Assembly (NCBI RefSeq): GCF_963678975.1
Contig: NC_089275.1
Span: forward strand, 17,992,220-18,056,219
DNA: 64,000 bases
Direction: 5' to 3'
Source of the DNA: Dysidea avara
Lineage: Eukaryota > Porifera > Demospongiae > Dictyoceratida > Dysideidae
Part shown: piece by piece, positions 57,701 to 64,000 of the stretch
Layout of the letters: each line of letters begins with the position of its first letter
Position numbering within the stretch: position 1 is the stretch's first letter
Translations under genes and position numbers: made by a program
Notes under the pieces: generated by a model
Told to the model about the DNA's origin: nothing
The model's input: only the letters and a program-made list of their open reading frames with translations
The model's database searches: none

Positions 57701-60700
57701 TATTTGTTAACAAACATTTTGTAACATTCATTTATGTATTTTATGTAGACTCTAATAGAGCAATCATTTGTTGCTGAGGCTCCACTGTGTTTGTGTGTGT
57801 TATTCTTTCATTATTAGTCATCCTCCGCTTGACAAGGTAGCTAATTTCATCAAGGTACCTCTGTATCCTGCCAAGGATGTGCCGTATGACTTACAAATAA
57901 AAGCATTAGTTGGACAAAAGAACAGGTATGTATCGTTTATAAGAACATGGCAAATATGGATGTGTGTTTGAATATGTTGTAAATTCTTCAGTTAAATGTA
58001 TTCTAATCCTTTACAATATAACATACAGCATACAGCACTCACCTTTATTGATACATTAGTTTAATTATGCAACCAGAATATTGTTGAAGATTCAAATTGT
58101 CCATTACCTAGGTACCACGTACACTCGAAAACTTTACACAGAAACTTTTCTATTATATGCATCATTTATGGTAATATGTCTTATCTTACAGTGCTCAGTT
58201 TCATGTGTTTGAAATAACCAGATCACTACCAAGGTATTTACGTATGTAATGTATTTGACCACTTGGCCGCTGTATTGTTACAATGAACTTGTGTTGGATA
58301 TACTTGTGTAGCTGGTGTGTAGTATTGTCATTATTCACTGCTGTACCTTTATTTTGTATCTTCATATTTCTCAACAGGTTTTCACTCTATGTTCCCTGCA
58401 AGCCAGACACAGCACCAGTACCTCAGTCTTATGTCAACTTTCTGATCAGTGAACGAGCAGAAAGGGTAAAACTTCAAAAGCATACATTTCTCCCTGAGTG
58501 TATTTTTCCCTTCCTGGCTATTACAAATTAATACTGTACATGCTCTACATGTATATGGTTGATCACAGAATTGTTGCAGTCAATGTTGAAACCAGGTCAC
58601 TACTGCTGACCCGGATGACCCACTGACCCGGATAGCAATCCGGGTTTGACCCGGATGTGACCCGGATTAATTAAAGCCGAGACGTGTTTCGGCTAGTCTC
58701 GAGCGAGCGAACAAGTCTACATTTTGAGTGTTCGATTCGTGTTGAGTAAATATTGCAACTTCAGCTAGCTGTAGGTTGAAGACCAAAAAAAAAAAAGCGT
58801 CTTCACCTACTGACAATAGTTACCCCTCACCATAGATACCCTCAGTTTCGTGCTACATACTACACTTACTAGCAAATGGGCGTGGATGAACGTATGTTGG
58901 TAATGCGATAAGTGGGCGTGGCTCACGAAAGAGCTACGCGATAGCGTTTATAAATTTCCACGTCGTCAAACGAACAATTTCGTTTCTCACGTGATCCAAT
59001 CCGGGCAGACCCGGATAAATTGTAAACCGAATCAGACCCGGATGACCCGGAGAAAATGTGACCCGGATGACCCGACCCGGTTTCAACACTGGTTGCAGTA
59101 GTCTAAAGGTCATTTAGTTGCTTTCAGAATAGTTTAGTTTGTTAGCCTTTATTTACACATGTATGTAGGTCAAAGCATTCCTATAATACACAGTCATTGT
59201 GGCTTACAAATACAGTAACAAGCTTAATTGTAAATGAGCATGCCAATGTATTACCAGGAACTTGTGAGCACTGGAGCTCCTAGTATTACATATATTTACA
59301 AATGGGACCATGATCAAGCTGTTTTCAGCTTGTCAGTGTGACCTTTTTGAGGGTCCCATTGTATAGTGAATTTTTTATCATCATGATTGAGTAGTTCATA
59401 ATGCAAACATGAGGTGGACATGTGCCTGTTCTATGCATGTAAGGCAAGTTTAACAACTAAAAGTCTCGCGTTGCCAGACTCCTTGTGTGTGGTTAGGGAA
59501 AAAAGAATCTGGTGAGCACTGTTGTTCTGGTAGCTAACAGATTTTTGGAATTCTGTTGTGCAGCTTCTGATTGAAAAGAAAGACTTCATAGAATCTGTAG
59601 CAGCTGGCTATGAGGCTATCACTAGCTATGTGATGAAGCCATGCTGTGATGTGCTAATGGAGAGTGACAACTGACTATTAAATGCATATACCTTTTCATG
59701 CCATCAGTAAACGACATCTTGTTTATTGTCTTTGCTTTTGTTTTCCACATTCACATTGTTGTCAGTGGTTGTCCCGAGTCATCAACACACGACCTTTACT
59801 GATCCTCAAGGCCTCTTACCTAAGCCTAAGGAAGTAAAGGAGTTTTGTTAGTATGGAACTGATGTCATCCATACCAATCAACACTCCTCTCTTTTCAGTC
59901 AGAAGCTGCACAACAGAATTCCCAGAATGTGTCAAACTGCCAGAACATCAGTGCTACGTTATGATTACCAGACCCTTTTCCCCCACTCACGCACAAAAGG
60001 AAAATAGCAGTCTGGCTATGCAAGACTAAACTAGAGCATGGGGTAGTTGAAATGATTAGTGTACATTATCTGATTACTACTACTTCATCATACGTAACAT
60101 GCTAGCCTTGTTGCTTTAGTGATCTTCACAGATCTATTGCTGATATTTAAGAATCATCTATAATGGAGGCAAAAGTTTTGGACATAAATCACCTAACTTC
60201 CTTCAGACTTGTAATCTCTTAACAGTTGTGTCAACTGCCCTGTACTAGCTACTTCTAATCTAAACAAATAGTTCCATAAGAGATGTTCCAGTACATGTGC
60301 ATTGTTGTTGTTATTGATATATGTCTAACTTATTTCTACATAGTTGTACAAATGGCTGGCTTCCAGCTTCCTCTATCAGACAGCAGAACAACAGGCCACA
60401 TCAAAGTTTGAAGCTTCCTTCATGTCCCTTCGTACTAACTCACCACTCATCATCACATTAGAGAGTAGTGGAGAAGTAAGTCTGTTTGTCTGTGTGTAAT
60501 GTATGTGGTATACGTAGGTGTGTTGTGTAGTACAGTGTGTGTGTGTGTGTACTGTGTTTGTATGTGTCTTGTGTATACGGTAGCATTCCTTTACTCAAAC
60601 TTTTTTGGGTGACTATCTATGGACATTTTTAGTGTAACATCACTGTTCATGCATATTGGATGCAGCATGTTTTCTGCGACACAAGATTATTGTATACTTG

Positions 60701-62585
60701 ATGATCCTAATTCTGCATTTGATAGGATAGACTGTCATGTCAGCTTTAGCTAGTATGTTTATTAGTAATTTCTGTAGAATAGAAAGTCACTTTTTCATAC
60801 TACACTCGTATGTATACATACACACTCAATCTTTTCTTTAGTAACCATAGCAACTTCTGTATGCAAAATGCTTGTCTTATCAGTCACATGTATTGTGTCA
60901 CGTGATATTAACTCACGAGTCAGGAGTGACATGTAAGTAAATTAGTTCCTAGCATACTCTGTCAAGCTGATGTTTGCTTAGGAGGTCATGTAGATACACA
61001 ACATGCAGACCACATGTTCAATGTACTGTGCAGGATCTGCATTGAAACAATCATAAGGCTTTGTTCAGTACAGCAACTCAAATCATTGCCTATGGCGTTA
61101 TGACTAATAGAATAGCAACAATAGCTGCCATAATAAGCAGCTGGTCAACAAGTGGAGTTTAATAAGAAACAAACCCAATGGCAGATCCAGGATGGAACGT
61201 TCGGGGCAAATACCCCCCCTCCCCCCCTCTCACCTTGTAGAGGAACCATATTTCTGATTAAAATACTAAACTTTGTCAGGCCAAGATCAACTTATAAAAC
61301 TCACGAAACTATGCACTTTTTACTAGCATTTATTGCAAAGTTACTTGAAATCAAAGCAAAACAAAACTATGAACTTGTCGCCCAGCACCTTCGTGGGTAC
61401 TAAGCGACTCTAAAAATAATTATCGTGTTGCTGTTGTTTAAGACATTCAGAACCTTTTAAGCAGCTTTTAAGACTTCATGACCATCTGCAAAGGCCAAAA
61501 TGGTAAAAATCAACAGTGAGATACTACTAAGAGGTGTATTATTTGCTGCTTCAAAAATATAGCAACTAACAAGATAATCTGGCTCTCCTCAACCACCTAC
61601 AACTTGGCCTGTTTGTGCCCCTCCCCTTGCCAGGTCCTGGATACGCCCCTGAAACATACATGGATGCTTGCATGCATATGCAGCTATGTATGTAGTGTGT
61701 CTTTGTCTTTGACACCACTTTACGCATACCTGTCTCCACAGATGAGCATTCAAACAGACGACATGGACCTTGCTGGAGATCTTGTCCAATCATTAGCTAT
61801 TTACCTGGATATTATGGTATGTACAAAGCTGTTTATAATATGTGAACAGTGAGTTTGAGACCAGATGAAGGTTTCCTCAAATAATATGTACCTGCACAAT
61901 ACCACACATGCCCCTGTTGTGGAGGTTTTATAATAGGTATTTCCATTATAGAGCACTCATTATACTATGGGTACATATAGCAAGTTTCACTAGTTGTTTG
62001 TGTTCATCTTTCTGTCTGCTATTAATGTACACATGCACTATGTGTTCATGTACAACCTTAACCTTCATAACATTTGAGTAGCGATATAAAGTGGCTATTA
62101 GTAGAGTATTACATGATAATGTATTCATGCATAAGTGCCAGAGCATTCGCACAATTTCCCTTCATTTAGATGTGATTATTCTGCACCAATTAAAGCATGT
62201 TGTGTACATGTGCTGACCCTGTGGTGTTGATAACCTTGTGATCATGTTGTGTGTGTATATAACACAAGTTGTGGTCTCCCTCACATGTGATATGATATGT
62301 CACATGACCAGTCACAGTGCACTATTGACTTTTAACACTACCAAGATTTTTGTTGCTTCTGTAGGCTCTAGGTCATACCTACTTAACTCAATTCTGTTAG
62401 TTATTTTTGACCTTATTTGTTTGTAACTATGTAAGCTATTTTTAGCTGCAACATGTGTACTTAATTATTTATGTGATATGTGTGTACATATGAGTAGTGA
62501 AAACAAATATTATTATTAACAGGATTTGCAGTCTACAATTGACTTCCCAAAACAACTCGAGGAATTTAAAACTATCTTATTAAAG
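42636..62585 (+). CDS. BBS2: BBS2, BBSome complex subunit (19 exons; 3' end beyond window)
   Basis: BBS2 is one of the eight BBSome subunits, which form a coat at the base of cilia that sorts membrane proteins into and out of the cilium; BBS2 pairs with BBS7 and contacts BBS9. The ATG opens [19 protein letters not shown], aligning with the conserved BBS2 N-terminus. Exons 1-10 encode the N-terminal beta-propeller (to about residue 320), exons 10-11 a coiled coil, exons 12-15 the GAE (gamma-adaptin-ear-like) region, and exons 16-19 the platform part. All introns are GT-AG with compatible phases, except that exon 12 ends in phase 0 while exon 13 begins with two nucleotides of a split codon, so a short exon (about 25-31 nt) is missed. 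About 590 of the expected ~720 residues are present; the C-terminal helices lie past 64,000. No stop or frameshift was seen; the gene looks functional. Confidence 0.95.
42808..43023 (+). CDS. BBS2: BBS2 exon 2
   Basis: 72 codons after CTTTCAG. Contains [16 protein letters not shown] and [20 protein letters not shown], the best-conserved block of the propeller. Intron 1 is only 55 bp, in contrast to the kilobase introns that follow. Confidence 0.95.
43045..43628. mobile_element. Inverted-repeat MITE in BBS2 intron 2
   Basis: The ends TAATAGACACTATCCAAAAC and GTTTTGGATTGTGTCTATTA are near-perfect complements. Arms of ~150 bp share CGCCATTTTG/CAAAATGGCG and AGCTCGAACTA/TAGTTCGAGCT. The interior is unrelated and non-coding. 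Confidence 0.75.
45297..45419 (+). CDS. BBS2: BBS2 exon 3
   Basis: 41 codons between CCACAG and [21 protein letters not shown] and NDMFWT match the family pattern GGNC.LQGF...G.D.FWT. Confidence 0.95.
45569..45631 (+). CDS. BBS2: BBS2 exon 4
   Basis: 21 codons, [20 protein letters not shown], with the DxDxDG-like loop DFNGDGENE typical of FG-GAP/integrin-like propeller blades. Confidence 0.95.
46286..46363 (+). CDS. BBS2: BBS2 exon 5
   Basis: 26 codons with [17 protein letters not shown], nearly invariant in BBS2 proteins. Confidence 0.95.
46622..46726 (+). CDS. BBS2: BBS2 exon 6
   Basis: 35 codons with [20 protein letters not shown], matching the FGYALSNGTVGVY block of the propeller. Confidence 0.95.
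47510..47596 (+). CDS. BBS2: BBS2 exon 7
   Basis: 29 codons with [20 protein letters not shown], another Asp-rich blade loop (DLNxDGxxEL..GWSxG). Confidence 0.95.
47649..48456. repeat. Inverted-repeat element in BBS2 intron 7
   Basis: The ends GTAGATTCCCTAAAATTTC and GAATTTTTAGGGAATCTAC are inverted. An internal CCCTAAAAATTCG copy lies at about 48,351. TTCGGC blocks recur. No target duplication was identified. Confidence 0.55.
48974..49051 (+). CDS. BBS2: BBS2 exon 8
   Basis: 26 codons, [18 protein letters not shown] and SIIAGMVK, matching [19 protein letters not shown] in other BBS2 proteins. Confidence 0.95.
49171..49228 (+). CDS. BBS2: BBS2 exon 9
   Basis: 58 nt, [19 protein letters not shown], ending one nucleotide into a Val codon completed by exon 10. 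Confidence 0.95.
49439..49588. mobile_element. 150-bp palindromic MITE in BBS2 intron 9
   Basis: TAGTTAGACATCGAAACACA at the left end mirrors TGTGTTTCAATGTCTAACTA at the right, with further pairing through CTCTGTTGAACCC/GGGTTTTAC-type arms and a short centre. Confidence 0.7.
49902..50406. mobile_element. hAT-type MITE, 505 bp, perfect 8-bp target duplication, BBS2 intron 9
   Basis: The ends TAGTGATGCACC and GGTGCATCACTA match the common hAT terminus. Flanks CCAAATAT at 49,894-49,901 and 50,407-50,414 are identical. Many GGTATCGG and CCGATACC units crowd both ends. No transposase is encoded. Confidence 0.9.
50425..50800 (+). repeat. Intron 9 segment repeated in inverted orientation at 33.16-33.62 kb
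   Basis: See the copy at 33 kb. Both copies keep the order of four short identical blocks. Whether it is a transposon or part of the BBS2 duplication is unresolved. Confidence 0.5.
50892..50989 (+). CDS. BBS2: BBS2 exon 10
   Basis: 98 nt; completes the split codon and reads RGYLPA, the end of the propeller, then enters a Gln/Leu-rich coiled coil, [13 protein letters not shown]. Confidence 0.95.
51358..51399 (+). CDS. BBS2: BBS2 exon 11
   Basis: 14 codons, [14 protein letters not shown], continuing the coiled coil; family pattern LLLELRNYEENA. Acceptor TTGTTTAG, donor GTATGG. Confidence 0.93.
52425..52547 (+). CDS. BBS2: BBS2 exon 12
   Basis: 41 codons from [20 protein letters not shown] to MGNTETKAP, leading into the GAE domain. 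Phase 0 at the donor GTAATA. A frameshifted duplicate lies at 33,768. Confidence 0.93.
52750..53204. mobile_element. hAT-type MITE, 455 bp, perfect 8-bp target duplication, BBS2 intron 12
   Basis: The ends are TAGGGTTCCAC and GTGGAACACTA. Flanks CTTTGTAG at 52,742-52,749 and 53,205-53,212 are identical. CCGATACC-type repeats crowd the ends. Two TGACTGCTCTATTAG-like motifs lie inside at 52,891 and 52,921. The duplicated intron at 34.2 kb lacks this insertion. Confidence 0.9.
54670..55443 (-). pseudogene. Fibrinogen-related secreted protein gene broken by two stops, nested in BBS2 intron 12
   Basis: A single reading frame of 258 codons runs on the strand opposite BBS2. It opens with a signal peptide ([20 protein letters not shown]) and a short Cys-rich linker, then a fibrinogen C-terminal domain: [43 protein letters not shown], the Ca-binding loop [21 protein letters not shown] and the end [10 protein letters not shown]. 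Such proteins are secreted lectin-like molecules in invertebrates. TGA at 55,051-55,053 (directly after HGNWEL, where Arg is usual) and TAA at 54,967-54,969 (before LTISGFD) interrupt an otherwise undamaged, in-frame sequence, so inactivation is recent. Sequencing error or a polymorphic null allele are alternatives. Confidence 0.85.
57332..57395 (+). CDS. BBS2: BBS2 exon 13
   Basis: 64 nt, in frame [20 protein letters not shown], matching the IIRAVLIFAEGIFTGES block. It starts with two nucleotides of a split codon, so a phase-1 exon must precede it. An intact duplicate lies at 30,544. Confidence 0.93.
57818..57925 (+). CDS. BBS2: BBS2 exon 14
   Basis: 108 nt; [20 protein letters not shown] and [12 protein letters not shown] match the GAE-domain block I.PPKDVPVDLHLKAFVG. 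Confidence 0.95.
58192..58233 (+). CDS. BBS2: BBS2 exon 15
   Basis: 42 nt, [13 protein letters not shown], matching QFHVFE.TRQLPRF; codons are split at both ends (phases agree with exons 14 and 16). Confidence 0.95.
58378..58465 (+). CDS. BBS2: BBS2 exon 16
   Basis: 88 nt, [13 protein letters not shown] then [15 protein letters not shown], matching the SYVNF.IAERAQR block at the start of the platform region. Confidence 0.95.
58581..59091. mobile_element. hAT-type MITE with GGGTCATCC repeats, second copy, perfect target duplication
   Basis: The ends read CAATGTTGAAACCAGGTC and GACCCGGTTTCAACACTG; flanks GTTGCAGT at 58,573-58,580 and 59,092-59,099 are identical. It is the uninterrupted relative (opposite orientation) of 13,273-13,956. 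Lies in BBS2 intron 16. Confidence 0.9.
59462..60027. mobile_element. Inverted-repeat element enclosing an exon-like ORF, BBS2 intron 16
   Basis: The left arm (AGTCTCGCGTTGCCAGACT ... CTGGTGAGCACTGTTGTTCT) is mirrored by the right arm ending AGTCTGGCTATGCAAGACT. Arms are ~85-100 bp and diverged. The interior from about 59,546 to 59,925 is unlike the arms and includes a spliceable ORF ending in a stop. Confidence 0.55.
59564..59674 (+). CDS. Exon-like ORF of unknown identity (possible captured or alternative last exon)
   Basis: After a TTGTGCAG acceptor, 36 codons read [20 protein letters not shown], then [16 protein letters not shown], and stop at 59,672-59,674; ATTAAA lies ~10 bp downstream. 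The composition is protein-like, and phase 0 would permit splicing from BBS2 exon 16. I do not recognise the family. It could be an alternative BBS2 terminal exon, a gene fragment captured by the surrounding inverted-repeat element, or chance. Confidence 0.35.
   Translation, partial: LLIEKKDFIESVAAGYEAITSYVMKPCCDVLMESDN
60344..60475 (+). CDS. BBS2: BBS2 exon 17
   Basis: 44 codons, [16 protein letters not shown] to [11 protein letters not shown], ending at GTAAGT; corresponds to VVVWLGQNFLL...F.SLR...L.I...GE in the family. Confidence 0.93.
61177..61650 (+). repeat. Interspersed CAGGGGCAGATCCAGGA MITE (copy 3), BBS2 intron 17
   Basis: The left end is GGCAGATCCAGGATGGA (first bases lost) and the right TCCTGGATACGCCCCTG. 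The body matches 21,182-21,665 in reverse complement and part of 28,262-28,515. Confidence 0.7.
61742..61816 (+). CDS. BBS2: BBS2 exon 18
   Basis: 25 codons, [20 protein letters not shown], the conserved TDDIDLAGDIIQS block. Confidence 0.95.
62523..62585 (+). CDS. BBS2: BBS2 exon 19 (last seen)
   Basis: 21 codons, [20 protein letters not shown] plus Lys, matching EDLQVEADFP..FEELRKVLVK. The remaining ~130 residues are not in the window. Confidence 0.93.
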
Positions 62586-62660
62586 GTATGTGTGTGTGTG
62601 TGTGTGTGTGTGTGCGTGCGTGCATGTGTGTGTGTGTGTGCGTGCGTGCATGTGTGTGTG
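62586..62660. repeat. (GT)n microsatellite
   Basis: TGTGTG runs with GCGTGCGTGC interruptions directly after BBS2 exon 19's donor. Confidence 0.9.
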
Positions 62661-62669
62661 CTAATGTTG

Positions 62670-63895
62670 TTTTAGTAAGGACTTTTAGTTTTAGTTATAG
62701 TAATTTTTCTTAATTCCTTTTAGTTATTGATTTAGTTATGGTTATATTGTCTGTGTTATTTTAGTTTTAGTTATAGTTTTAGTTTAAAATGTGAAAATCT
62801 TTTTGTAAATACATATTTGTCTTACATCTTACTAACAGTACTTTAACTTTTAGTTGTAGTTAACTAAACATCAAGTCACAAACTATAGCATATATGTGAC
62901 CATCTTAACGTCTAGTTCGCGCTCTGAATTTTTTTAAAATTTCTCAGCATTATCTGCATTGTCCAAGGAATGGTTCGCCAAAGTTTCAGCCTTTTGTGGT
63001 GAGTAGTTTTGGAATCACAGTGCTAGAAAGTAGGAAGAACAAGGAAATCGATTTGTACAGTGACTATACTAAAAATAAACTACAGGCGCTTACATTCGCA
63101 GCCATAACTTCCATTTGAATTAGTCTACAAAGTTGGGATTTGGCTTGCAATGTTCACCATGGATTGGCAGATCAGCCAAGGTATAGTTTTAGCCATGCAG
63201 TCACTTGTGTATAGGTGTATGAAGGTGGTTTTATTGAAGAAACGGCGACGATTTTGTTTACGTCTACCACATTGTAAGCAAATGCATGTGACACGCAAAC
63301 CATTGGGGCTACAGAAATGAAACAAAGATTTTCGAACTCCCCATGAGTAGGCAAATAAGGTGGTATATAGTTTTAATCGATTTGAGTCTTCCTTCTTTGA
63401 GTATTGGCCCGATAAAAACTTGCATATTTTTTCTTGTATCATGCATAATTTCATGTAAATTTCGATTTTCTCAATGCACATGCTTGTGCGAACTAGACGG
63501 GTTTTTGCTGAGACAGTCACATATTGATGTTTGGATGCTACATATAGCACTATACAGTTTCATTCGGTGCTTTGTTCCACCTATAGAACATATGTGAGCT
63601 TATACATACAGTGGTCTGAGCAACATGGTATTGTTTTAGTAAAGAATTTTAGTTTTAGTTATAGTAATCCTTCTTAGTTATAGATTTAGTTATGGTTATA
63701 ATGTCTTTGTTGATTTAGTTTTAACTACAGTTTTAGTTGTGCATAAGAAAATCGGTTTTAGTTATAGTTTCTTAATTCTTTTTAGATTTAGTAAATTGTT
63801 CTGTTGTTTTTTAGTTATAGTTTTAGTATAGTTAACTAGTATATATTTGCCATACTAAAAGTACTTTTAGTTTTAGTTATGGCAACATTAGTATA
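62670..63895. repeat. Two blocks of TTTTAGTTATAG repeats flanking a ~0.63-kb inverted-repeat element
   Basis: The blocks at about 62,670-62,890 and 63,630-63,890 consist of TTTTAGTTATAG-type units in the same orientation and share TTAGTTTTAGTTATAGTAAT and TTTAGTTATGGTTATA. Between them, about 62,893-63,523 has inverted ends (TATGTGACCATCTTA..GTCTAGTTCGC and GCGAACTAGAC..GTCACATA), so a MITE probably inserted between or split the repeat. All within the BBS2 intron after exon 19. Confidence 0.55.
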
Positions 63896-63904
63896 TACAT
63901 CTGT

Positions 63905-64000
63905 GTGTACTTGCGTGACAGTGAGAAATGCAGTGTGTATGTGCATGCATCTGTGTGTCATGTGTGTGTTGTGTGTCTGTGTGTCTGTGTGTGTGTGATT
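63905..64000. repeat. TG-rich microsatellite at the right edge
   Basis: Imperfect GTGTGTCTGTGTG run reaching the end of the window. Confidence 0.7.

Overview
The window is nuclear DNA of an intron-rich animal, most likely an early-branching one such as a demosponge. Real exons are short and lie in long, transposon-laden introns. A mitochondrial cytochrome b insertion at about 39.2-39.6 kb reads correctly only if TGA is Trp and AGG is Arg. That fits the mitochondrial codes of demosponges, cnidarians and placozoans, and not those of bilaterians. The species itself cannot be named from the sequence alone.

Layout. 0-7.5 kb is intergenic or intronic DNA holding several palindromic MITE-like elements and a 5'-truncated LINE tail. 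7.9-8.3 kb (minus strand) is an N-terminal coding exon resembling mucolipin (TRPML). From 8.87 to about 14.85 kb on the plus strand lies a decayed Mutator-like (MULE) transposase gene of the ZSWIM1/3 kind, with a SWIM finger and a PHD-like finger; frameshifts and CGA-to-TGA-type nonsense codons break it. 15-42 kb is repeat territory: hAT-type MITEs, a 406-bp tandem duplication, an Ig-domain fragment, a CA microsatellite, a tRNA-derived SINE, and three large arrays of a ~31-bp minisatellite. Each array is accompanied by the same palindromic element and hairpin. The largest array (37.8-41.7 kb) carries the cytochrome b NUMT.

The one clearly functional gene is BBS2, a subunit of the ciliary BBSome. 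It begins at 42,636 on the plus strand and runs off the right edge. Nineteen exons, about 590 codons, were resolved with GT/AG borders and consistent phases; one short exon between exons 12 and 13 is still missing. Its introns contain a nested, opposite-strand fibrinogen-domain gene broken by two stops (54.7-55.4 kb), several hAT MITEs with perfect 8-bp target duplications, and a palindromic element enclosing an exon-like ORF (59.5-60.0 kb).

Pieces of the BBS2 locus also occur upstream. A still-open copy of exon 13 with intact splice sites lies at 30.54-30.61 kb, a broken copy of exon 12 at 33.77-33.88 kb, and a decayed copy of the fibrinogen gene at 34.47-34.90 kb. An old local duplication of BBS2 therefore preceded the insertion of at least one intronic hAT element.

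The most unusual structures are the composite palindrome-hairpin-minisatellite element (three copies) and a dispersed motif, ACTCTAATAGAGCAGTCA, found about 20 times, which in two places forms the inverted ends of small elements.
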